Source of the DNA: Neocallimastix lanati (nom. inval.) | Lineage: Eukaryota; Neocallimastigomycota; Neocallimastigomycetes; Neocallimastigales; Neocallimastigaceae | Direction: 5' to 3' | Length of the DNA stretch: 64,000 nucleotides | NCBI GenBank assembly: GCA_016946835.1 | Contig: JACVTC010000036.1 | Location: 1,195,001-1,259,000, forward strand | Part shown: positions 1 through 12,864 of the stretch, one piece after another | Numbering within the stretch: the stretch's first letter is position 1 | How the letters are laid out: every line of letters begins with the position of its first letter | The notes under the pieces: generated by a model | The model's database searches: none | Seen by the model: the letters and a program-made list of their open reading frames with translations, nothing else | What the model was told of the DNA's origin: nothing | Position numbers and translations under genes: made by a program

Positions 1-20
1 CTTTTATTATACAATAAAAA

Positions 21-365
21 TTACTTTTTTGATTTTTTCCAGTATTGAGAATCTGAATTATGAGAATTTACTTCTGTATCATTTATTGCAATTGGTGAAT
101 CATTTTTTTTTTTATTTTTTTCTTTACTTGAACTTTCAGTGTACTCATAATCATCATCTTCATCCTCACTAACATTATAATCGTAGGTGTATGAAACTGG
201 CTTTTTAACTCTTTATATAAAATAATATATAATTCATTTAAAATTATTAATTATTAAAAATATTTAAGATAATACATTAAAATATATAATAAATAAATAT
301 ATTCATAATAATAAATAAATTACTGTAATACATTTTTTCATTATATACCTAGTTGAATAACCCAT
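21..365 (-). CDS. Small acidic protein, 2 exons (68 aa), hypothetical
   Basis: I do not recognise the family. The model joins exon 349-365 (ATG, five codons plus two bases) to exon 21-210 across an intron with GT and AG ends. The sum is 207 nt with a single stop, so the phase is exact. The product starts MGYSTRVKKPVSYTYDYN. It then has a Glu/Asp-rich stretch, a Lys/Asn-rich stretch and a basic end (WKKSKK). A basic RVKKPVSY motif followed by an acidic tract looks like a nuclear or chromatin-associated tail, but that is only an impression. The 17-nt first exon matches the short first exons of other genes in this window. Poly-T lies immediately upstream of the start on the gene's 5' side. Confidence 0.55.
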
Positions 366-457
366 TTTTCTTTTTTTTTTTTTTTTTTTTTTAACAAAAT
401 GATAACAAAATGATATTAATATATTTAAATATATATGAATTTTCTATTATTTGATTT

Positions 458-494
<37 letters not shown>

Positions 495-1429
495 TTATTT
501 TTATTAATACTTAATTTTATTATATAAAAATTAATAATAATAATAATAATAATAATAAAGATTATTATAAATTAATATATAAGACAATTACATTAAATGT
601 ATTGAAATAAAAATTTATAATATATTTATTTAAAATTTTTCAAGTTTAAAATAAAAATTTCAACTTTTATTAAAAAATTTCAACTTTTATTAAAAATTAA
701 AAATTAACAATTACTGATTATATCCTTTATATTTCATCATTTCCCTAATTTAATAAATACAAAAAATATTAATATATATTTTTATAAATAAAAAATTAAT
801 CATTTTATTCATTCTTATTTTATTATTAATAAAAAGTATATATAATAATTAATAAAATTTAATAAATAATAAATGTATGTTTAATATAAATAGATTTTAA
901 ATATTTATAATTCAAATGAAATTATTGTTAATAATTTTTGAAATAATAATTCTATACTATATTATAAAAAAATATTAAATAATATAGTATATATAATATT
1001 TCATTTTTAATTATATTATTATTTAAAAAATATAATTTTTTAAATGTTTTATTTTTTAATTGTTAAATAATTATATATTTCTTTTTTCCCTTAATGAAAC
1101 ATGAAATATTAATTCATTTATTTAAAATACAGTTTCTATTTCAAGTTTAAGATTAAAATTAATGAGAAAAAAAAAAAAGTAAAAATGAAAATAAATATAC
1201 AAAAAAAAAAAAAATAATTATTTAAATAAATACTACTTTTTTATTATATATATAATATATATATATATTAAATATTTTATTTTTTTATTTATTTATTTAA
1301 TATTAATTATTTTATTTTATTATGATAATTTTATATTTTTATTATTTATACTCTCATTGTTTACTTAATTATTAATATTTAATATTTTATATATATAATA
1401 AATATATTTCATATTTTAAATTTAAAAAC
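366..1429. other. AT-rich intergenic region
   Basis: No coding exon is visible. The stretch holds long poly-T runs (near 371-392 and 462-493), a short (TAA)n run near 535-558 and AT dinucleotide runs near 1250-1270. It separates two minus-strand genes. Confidence 0.6.
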
Positions 1430-3118
1430 TCATGATTTTATATTCACTTTATTTTCATACTTATTAAAATTACCAACATTTCCTGTTCTATTATAGCTAT
1501 TATAATTATTATTTTGTTTTTGATAATTCATTCTTGGTTTATATTTATTTTGATTGTTATTATTACCATATGAACTATAATAATAATTATTACCATCAGT
1601 ATTATAGTTCTGTCCATAATTATTATAATTCATATTATCGTAATATGGATATACTGGGTATTGATAAACATATCCATAGCCGTAAGTTTGATTGTAATCA
1701 TTATTCAATCTATAATTGTTTTGATCAGTATTCTGAGCGATATAATCATTTCTCTTATTAAAGAAATTACCTCTAGTGTTTGAATGTTGTTGAGATCTAT
1801 TTTCTTTATAATTATTATAATTAACTTGGTATACTTCATTTGTATTACCTTCATTTATATATTTATTATTAATGTATGAATAATTATTTCCTTTATTATA
1901 GCCTTGTCTATTTTGATAATTTTGATATCTTTGATTTTTGTTGTAATATTCATTATGATTTCCACGATTATTGTTAAAGCCATTGTTATTTTGTCTAGAA
2001 TTATTTTGGTATCTTGGATTAATACTTCTACCCATTGGTTTCAATTCAGTAATAATAGAATTCTGTCTATGTTTCTCAATCATCTTTAATTTTTCTTCTT
2101 CTTCTCTTTTCTTCATTAAAATCGGATCATATAATTTTGCATAAATAGAAGCAATGGCAATATATTTTTTTTTACCTCTTTTTACAATATTTCCATTAAT
2201 ACTTGCAGTATTTCTTTGGAATACTATATCACTACATCCAGCATCCTCTGGAACCCATGAAGGGTGAGCATTAACATTATTTGTTTTATCATGATTAATA
2301 TAATTTTTATTTCTTTCCTTTGTTTCTTTTTCAGCTTCTTCCTCTGCTTCAATTAATGAAATCATCTTTTTTGGTTTAATTTCATTTTCTTTCTTTTCAT
2401 TTTCATTTTTCTTTGGATTTAATTCTTCATTATTTTCAATCTCTGGATCTGACCAATGAGATAATGGACCCAATTCATAATGAGAAGCATCATATAATCT
2501 ACCAAGAATTAAGGCAACTCTAACATCTTTTGGTTGTTTCATACGTTCACGACGCATATTACGTATATTTTCCTTTCTTTGTTGCTTTAAAACTTTTTTA
2601 TTAATTGCTTCAGTTTCTTCATCTTCACGTTCTTTATTATCAAAGAAAGCATTAGCATATATTACATTTACAGGAGTATCTGGGGCATCAATGTCTGGAA
2701 TAGCCGAAGTTGGTGGTTGTAAAGATAATCCTGGATTTTTCTTGATTGTCGCACTTAACGGTGTTTTTGGTGTTTTAGGTCCACTTCCTTTATTATTAGA
2801 TGTTACTAATGTTGAAATTCTTAAACCTGGAACAGCAGATTTTGGAGCGGCAGATAAAGGAAGAGCTGATCTTGGTGCAGAGCCTTTAGGAATTGCTGAT
2901 TTCGGACCTATATTAATAGTTAAATTTGGCTTTTCCTCAGTTTTCTTATTTGGAGATGATTTTAATTCGATATCTGGTGAAGATAATCTCCTTTGGGTGG
3001 ACTTTACAGGTGTTGTTGGTATTCTAGCACTCATTGGTTGAACATTTCTTCTTCTACTTTGATCTTTTACAAAGTTATCAGTAATAACTTGTAAATTCAT
3101 GCTACCTTTTCTACCCAT
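1430..3118 (-). CDS. Asn/Tyr-rich low-complexity protein (562 aa), hypothetical
   Basis: This is an uninterrupted single-exon ORF that starts MGRKGSMNLQVI. Residues 1-140 are basic and Ser/Pro/Lys-rich, with short repeats of the SAxPKSA type. Residues 150-335 are the most ordinary part. They include a Lys/Arg/Glu-rich helix and two conserved-looking blocks: DVRVALILGRLYDASHYELG, and WVPEDAGCSDIVFQRNTASI followed by a short basic segment and AIASIYAKLYDP. Residues 365-562 are Asn/Tyr/Gln-rich with repeated YNNY and NQNN patterns, a composition typical of prion-like, RNA-granule-type tails. No catalytic motif is visible, so no function is assigned. Codon use follows the AT-rich background. Confidence 0.75.
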   Translation of the reverse strand: MGRKGSMNLQVITDNFVKDQSRRRNVQPMSARIPTTPVKSTQRRLSSPDIELKSSPNKKTEEKPNLTINIGPKSAIPKGSAPRSALPLSAAPKSAVPGLRISTLVTSNNKGSGPKTPKTPLSATIKKNPGLSLQPPTSAIPDIDAPDTPVNVIYANAFFDNKEREDEETEAINKKVLKQQRKENIRNMRRERMKQPKDVRVALILGRLYDASHYELGPLSHWSDPEIENNEELNPKKNENEKKENEIKPKKMISLIEAEEEAEKETKERNKNYINHDKTNNVNAHPSWVPEDAGCSDIVFQRNTASINGNIVKRGKKKYIAIASIYAKLYDPILMKKREEEEKLKMIEKHRQNSIITELKPMGRSINPRYQNNSRQNNNGFNNNRGNHNEYYNKNQRYQNYQNRQGYNKGNNYSYINNKYINEGNTNEVYQVNYNNYKENRSQQHSNTRGNFFNKRNDYIAQNTDQNNYRLNNDYNQTYGYGYVYQYPVYPYYDNMNYNNYGQNYNTDGNNYYYSSYGNNNNQNKYKPRMNYQKQNNNYNSYNRTGNVGNFNKYENKVNIKS

Positions 3119-4270
3119 TTTGTTTAAATATATTTATTTTGATTTTAAAAATATTTATCAATTTTTATTTCTTTTATCTATATACGTTTTCTTTTTTATA
3201 AAGAAAAATAATTAACAAATAATATATTTTACAATATAATTCAAACTATTTTAATTAAAACAAATAAAATAAAAAAAAAAAAATTAATAATAAGAAAAAT
3301 GTAATTATAATTAACTTTTTTTTTTTAAAAAAAAAATTGATATATTTAAATATACATTAATTGGTATATTATTTTTATTTATATAATTATAAAATATTTG
3401 CTTTTTTATTATTTTAATAAAAAAAAAAATAAATAAATAAATAAATAAAATAAAATAATGATATTACATAGATATTAAAAGAAAGAAAAAAAATTTTTTT
3501 ACTTTTTTTGAATAAAAAACAATAATAATAATATATTCTGAAAAGCAATTTGCATGATATATATAGAAATTAATTTAATTAAAATATAATTAATTAAAAG
3601 TTCGCTTTTAGATCAATTAAATTTAAAAAAATAATTTTATTTTGTTTGCTTTGTTTTATTTTGTCATATTTTTTTGTTAATTGTTATTAAAAATTCATCA
3701 ATTATTTATATAATTAAATACTGATAAATTGAATATAATTATAACTTTAAATTTTTAAAAGTATTAAAAATTACTTTTACTTTTATTAATTTAATTTGTG
3801 ACTTCTTATAATTTTATTATTTTATTAAAAACTATTATTTTATTACATGTAATAATCACATAGATTATATAATTTTTAAAGTTTCTTTTTATTTCATAAA
3901 TGATTAAACTAATAATTAGTATTGATATTTTTAAAATACCATTAAATTAATTAAATTTGAATTATAATTGGATATTATTATTTTAACTTTAAAATAATGG
4001 ATAATTTAGATAGATATTATATATTTATCTAAATATTAAAATATAAATATTAAAATAAAAATAATTCATTATTCAATTAAATATTCATGATGTAAATAAT
4101 TAAATTTTAAATTTTTTATATAATTAAAACAAACAAATTTATTTTATTTATGTAAAATATCTTTTAAATTTTAAAAAAAAAAAAAATTGATTAGAAAATA
4201 TTCAATTAGGAAATGTTACACAAAACATTATCATTTCTTAATAAATAAGAATATTAGATTATTAATTTAC

Positions 4271-4313
<43 letters not shown>

Positions 4314-4826
4314 TTATATCATTTTATTCATTATTATATTTATTTATATATTTATTCATTATTATATCATTTGTCTTTGTCAATTATTCCATCTCAAAAG
4401 GTGGCTTTATATGAAATATGGCGTACTTAAATAATCCGTTTATGTAAGGATGAACTATAAATATTAATTAAATATAATATTTTACTTATTTCTGAAGATA
4501 TATTTTTACATTTTTTGTTAAAATAATGATAAAATAATATTTAATTTTAAAGATATATTAATTATTTTTGTTAACATAATAAAAATTTAATAATATTTAA
4601 TTTTAAAGTATATTTAATAGGATTTTTTGTTAAATTAATAATAAAATATTTAATAATATTTAATTTTAAAGATATAAATTTTATTTATATTTTTATTTAT
4701 AATAATTTGTTCTTTTCCCCTATTTGTATTTAATTTTTTATAATTTATTATTTATTTATTTAATTTTTTTATTATTAATAATTTTATTTTGTTAATTTGT
4801 TATTAAATTTTTTTTTTTTTTTTTTT
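3119..4826. other. AT-rich intergenic region with (TTTA)n
   Basis: No gene was found. The segment holds poly-T and poly-A runs and a (TTTA)n tract at about 4268-4316. Around 4470-4680 there is a loosely repeated AT-rich sentence containing ATTTAATTTTAAAG. The open frame across the TTTA tract encodes only Tyr/Leu/Phe/Ile repeats. Confidence 0.6.
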
Positions 4827-6260
4827 AAGAATTATAAACAAAGTTTAAATTGTTATCATCATTAGTGTTATTATTTTCGTTCAAATTGTTATCTTCGTTT
4901 ATATTATTTTCAATAAAATAATTGTTGTCATTTAAATTTTTATTTTTGATTATTTCCCCATCAATTTCCATTTTCATAATAGAGAAATTGAGGTCTTTGT
5001 AGCGATTGCTTGGATATTCAAAATTTCCTGGTTTTTATTCAATAAATTTGGTATTGTTAATATATTTTATCTTTTTATTTTCTGTATCTATAATAATATA
5101 TGAATATCTCTTTTTATCAAATACAAGATAAATACCTTTTCTTGAATTTGGTTTTGTTTTTGATTTATGATGATTTTTTCTCCCCAGTAACATATACATT
5201 TGAAAGTCCTTAGATGTTTTAGAGCTACTTTTTCATTATAAAATACTACATCAAAAATTAAATTATTGTTTCCTGTATGTAGAATTATATTATATATATG
5301 GCAAGTGTGCTTTATAGCAAAATTCCAAAAGTTTTTCAGATAAATTAGCTCAATATATGAGTATTTTTGCCGAATTTCTAAGTGTGTTATCAATTTTTTC
5401 AGCTTTCCCATTTATTTATGGGCAATAAGGAGAATACATCTTTTAATATCATTTTCTTTACAATATTTATATACTTTTTTGTTTTTGTATTCATTTCCTC
5501 CATCAGATTTAAATATTTTTATTGTATAATTCTTGAATTGATTATTTAATTAAGTATAAAATTCTATTATTATGTCTGAAGCTTCAATCTTTGACTGGAG
5601 TGTAAATATCCAGACTTTTCTTGAGAATTCGTCCATTATTGTATTATTGTGAGGAAGTATTTCTTATTATTAGTGAATAAATGATATGATCCAGAAATGT
5701 CTGAATGAATTATTTATAGGAGTGAGATTCCCTACTCATCTTAGAAATTTTATTTTCAATGTTTTAAAATTGAAATGACATTCCTTTGTGGAACGTCTGT
5801 TCATATCATATATGTGACAATAACCTTTATTATCTTCTTACATCATTTTTTCCCAATTTTCATCATATAATCTTATTAAGATAATTCTTTTAACAGTTTC
5901 CAAGTATTCATCTGAATTACTATTCAAGTCTAATTGAGCAATATTCTTGTAATCATCTGTAAAAATGTTTTATGTATTTTAATTTTTCTTTGTTTGTAAT
6001 GTCTAATTCAATTTCTTCTATTTATGTGAAGATTTCCTTTGTTTGGACAAAAATTCCAATTACTTTGTTTTTGTAGTTTGACTTTAAATTTCTGAGTCTT
6101 TAAAGCCAGTACTCCATATTAGTATTGTTGTTACCGAACTTTCCCTTGAGTCATTCCATAATACAATAATTGTTAGTTAAATGATTAACCTCTTTTATGT
6201 TTTTTTCCTAAATATTTTTACTAATCATTAATACCAATTTGGCATCAATTCTTTCAGCAT
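4827..6260 (-). pseudogene. Decayed Ty1/copia gag-protease-integrase
   Basis: Read from 6260 downwards, three frames spell a copia polyprotein in the usual order. First comes gag-like sequence with the phrase KYIKTFL and a segment ending NSDEYLETVKRIILIRLYDE. A CCHC-like knuckle follows (CHIYDMNRRSTKEC, His partly degenerated). A protease remnant (DISGSYHLFTNNKKYF) corresponds to the DSGAS motif. Integrase core follows (DEFSRKVWIFTLQSK, then IKIFKSDGGNEYKN matching the RSDNGGEY block). Next are an INGKAE segment matching NGxAERKNR, and the C-terminal block ALKHLRTFKCICY at about 5160-5235. Several stops and frameshifts interrupt it. The protease runs straight into the middle of integrase, so an internal deletion is likely. 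An Asn-rich linker ends near 4827, and no RT follows. Confidence 0.8.
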
Positions 6261-6271
6261 TTTTGATAATT

Positions 6272-6745
6272 ATGAAGTACAGATTGAATAAAATAAAATA
6301 AATAGAAGAAATAAGAAATATGAAGTACAGATTGAATAAAATAAAAAAAATAGTAGAAATAATAAATATGAAGTACAGATTGAATAAAATAAAATAAATA
6401 GTAGAAATAATAAATATGAAGTACAGATTGAATAAAATAAAATAAATAGTAGAAATAATAAATACGAAGTACAGAATAAATTGAATAAAATAAATAAAAT
6501 AAAATAAAATAAAATAAAATTAAATTAAATTAAATAAAATAAAATAAAATTAAATGAAATAAAATAAAGTAAAATTAAATAAAATAAAATAAATAATTGA
6601 ATATAAATATAATGTACAGATTGAATAAAATATAATAAATAATTGAATTTAAATATAACGTACAGATTAAATAAAATAAAATAAATAATTGAATTTAAAT
6701 ATAATGTACAGATTGAATAAAAAAAAATAAAGTAAAATAAGTAAA
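6272..6745. repeat. Minisatellite built on TACAGATTGAATAAAATAAA
   Basis: Tandem, slightly degenerate copies of about 45-55 bp carry the core TACAGATTGAATAAAATAAA followed by TAGTAGAAATAATAAATATG or AATTGAATTTAAATATAA. TAAAA runs have expanded between copies. The array abuts the 5' end of the copia remnant. The same core recurs at four or five other sites in this window. Confidence 0.8.
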
Positions 6746-6981
6746 TAAATAAAATAAAATAAAATAAAATAAAAAAAAAAAAATTTAAAAATTACAAAAT
6801 TAAAAAATTAAAAAGGATTTTATATTTTTAAAAATATAAAAAAAATATTATTTATAATAAAAAAATTTTTTTATATTAATATAACAATTAAAATTAAATT
6901 AAAAGTTTGTATATACTTACAATAAATATATAAGTAAAATATTCTTAGAAAAGAAAAAAAAATTTTATTTATATTTATTTA

Positions 6982-7054
6982 ATGTTTTAATTTATTTATT
7001 TATTTATTTATATATAATATATTATATATAAATAAATAAATAAATTAAAACATT
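6982..7054. repeat. Palindrome, hairpin-forming
   Basis: The left arm (AATGTTTTAATTTATTTATT...) and the right arm (...AATAAATTAAAACATT) are reverse complements over about 35 bp with almost no loop. The left arm has one extra TTTA unit. Confidence 0.75.
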
Positions 7055-7324
7055 ACATTAACAAAATAAAATAAATAATATAAAATTAAATTAAATTAAA
7101 TAAATAAATAAATAAATTATAAAAAATTTAATATATTTTATTTTAACAATTAAAAAATGAAAAAAAAAAAATAACACGAAAATTGAATAATAAAGCAAAA
7201 GAACAAATAATTATAAATAAAAAAATATAAAAATAGCTGTTAAGATATATTGACATAATATATTTATTTATAATTATAAGAAATAATTTTTTACATCTCT
7301 ACTTCTAGTAATATCTGAAATAGT

Positions 7325-8206
7325 TCATAGTGAAAAACTACTCCAAATTTCGTCATTTTAATTTCCGGTAATAATTCTAATCTTCAAGTTATCATTGATA
7401 CAATTGAAAAGGTAATTTAAAAGCTTAAATTCAAATTACTATTTCCAATAAAAAATCAGCCTATGATTTAAACAGAGTAAAGAAAAAGCTAACATTCCTG
7501 CTTCAGTTTTTTCACTTAGACCATACAAAGATGCTGGTAAGAGTCGTATGGAATACGATGGTGATTTAGCCAATATTATTAATTTTTTTTTTTATTTCCG
7601 GTATTTTGCTTTAATTTCAGCCCCCCTCTCCTCAAAGGATGTACACAACATTTCGTATAGGAAGATAATGTCCCTGCTGGAGTGCCATACTGAGTATTTA
7701 TCATTGGCACGCTCTGATATACATATTATTACTGAGAATTTTAGAGTATGCTTTTTCTCGAGTTCAAAGGGCGGGTCTTATGTATGCTGGCCTACGGACT
7801 AACAACCAGGATGGAACCTTGGTTCTAATATTATTAAAGAAAAATACAATCCCGATCTTATTCTATTAACTGGATGAATGTACATTTTAAGTGTAGAATT
7901 TTTAATATTCTTCCAAGACAAAATTATTAATTTATATTCAGCTTTACCAGGTCAATTTGATGGTACTCATGATATTCAACGTACCTATATGGCTTTTATG
8001 GAATCAAAAAATCCACACACTGGTGCTATGGTTCATAAAGTCATTCTTTAAGTCGGTTATTGTGAAACTATTTTAACCTGAATTATTCCAATTTACAAGG
8101 AGGATGCTATAGACATTCTCGAAGAAAAGATTCACAATGTTGAACATGAAATTATTGTTAAAAGTGCTAAGATTTTCTTAAAATTAGGAATTCATATGAA
8201 TAAATA
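7325..8206 (+). pseudogene. ADE8: Dead GAR transformylase (phosphoribosylglycinamide formyltransferase)
   Basis: The plus strand reads as a PurN/Ade8-type GAR transformylase with disruptions. In order one sees VILISGNNSNLQVIIDT (the N-terminal GSGxNLQ loop), ISNKKSAYDLNRV, NIPASVFSLRPYKDAGKSRM, DLANII, then after an insertion YNPDLILLTG, LSVEFL, FQDKIINL.SALPGQFDGTH (the HPALPG segment, with the His changed), and NPHTGAMVHKV. It ends at HNVEHEIIVKSAKIFL. The enzyme transfers a formyl group to GAR in de novo purine synthesis. There are at least two frameshifts in the first 150 nt and in-frame stops at several places, including the ITGW-type segment (TGA). A 244-bp insert at 7583-7826 splits the frame. 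A functional copy must lie elsewhere if the pathway exists. Confidence 0.85.
7583..7826 (-). mobile_element. Poly-A-tailed retroposed insert with 11-bp target duplication
   Basis: The segment is flanked by direct repeats AATATTATTAA at 7572-7582 and 7827-7837. Exactly one copy is needed to rejoin the transformylase frame. Its plus-strand left edge is a T12 run, which is a poly-A tail on the minus strand. It is clearly richer in G and C than its surroundings. These are marks of target-primed retroposition of a polyadenylated RNA. The body is not identified. Possible sources are a processed pseudogene, a truncated LINE 3' end or a SINE. Confidence 0.75.
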
Positions 8207-8625
8207 AAAAATAAGAAACAATGATCATGATAAAAATAATAATAAAAAGTTAATATAATAAAGAATAGCTTCAAGTAAAATTTATCGATAATTAATAATT
8301 AATTAATTGATATTCTAATATAATGAATATTTTTATTTATTTATATATATATTTGCCAAAATTTAAAATTTTTTTTTAAATCAATAAAGTCAACTAAAAT
8401 TTTACTTTGTAAAAATAAAATAAATAAACATATTCATTTATTAATTAAATTATATTTAAAATCAAACAATTAAAAAAGATAAAACTAACTAAATAAATAA
8501 ATAAATAAATAAAATATATATATATATATATATATAAACAAAATTAGAATATCAATCAAAGCCTTATTATTTTATATTTTATTTTATTCTATTTAATCTG
8601 TACTTTACATTTATACTTCTACTAT

Positions 8626-8676
<51 letters not shown>

Positions 8677-8680
8677 TTTC

Positions 8681-8750
<70 letters not shown>

Positions 8751-8900
8751 AATATATATATATATATATTTTAAAACATTAAACAAAGTAGAGTATTACC
8801 ATTATTAAATACTCAATTTTTTTTTCTTTATTTTTTACTTCTTTATTCATTATTATTTTTATTATTATTTTTCTTTTTCTTGTTTATTTTCTTGTATATT
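8207..8900. repeat. Microsatellite-rich intergenic region
   Basis: It contains a (TA)n run at about 8516-8536, (TTTA)n at about 8624-8678 and (TTA)n at about 8683-8748. Just before them (8575-8625) is a reverse-orientation copy of the TACAGATTGAATAAAA minisatellite core (AATCTGTACTT). Confidence 0.7.
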
Positions 8901-12303
<3,403 letters not shown>

Positions 12304-12864
12304 TTTTTTTTTAATTCTCTATTGTTAAATTACCAAAAAAAAAAAAAAAAAAAATAAAAAATAAAAAATAAAAAAGTTTACAATAATAAAATAATAATTT
12401 ATATAAAAATATTCTTTTTATTTTTTATTTAAAATGAATATAAATTTTACATATGTGTTATTAATAACATAAATAAAATGATTTAAAAAAAAATTTTAAT
12501 AAAATTTTACATTATTATGAAATATTTTATGATAGAATTCATGTCTAATAATTAAAAATCATTATAATAATAATAATATTTAATTATATATTTTAATATC
12601 TTTATAATTAAAATATAATTAAAATCTATATTAAAAAAAAAAGAAAAAATCTTTCCAATTTTATGAATAGTTCATTAAAAAAGTATTTAAAAAAAAAAAT
12701 TAAAAAATTTTTTGTATATATAATGTGATATGTAATATATGTAATATATTATTTAGAATAATATTTATTTTAATTTTTTTTAATAATTATAGTTAATTAT
12801 AGTTAATTATTATTATCAGTTTATTATTTTGGAACTATATTATTTAATCAGAACAATGTATCTT
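12304..12864. other. AT-rich spacer between two minus-strand genes
   Basis: Poly-A runs and AT-only sequence lie between the PMT start codon and the stop of the next upstream gene. No exon was recognised. Confidence 0.6.
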
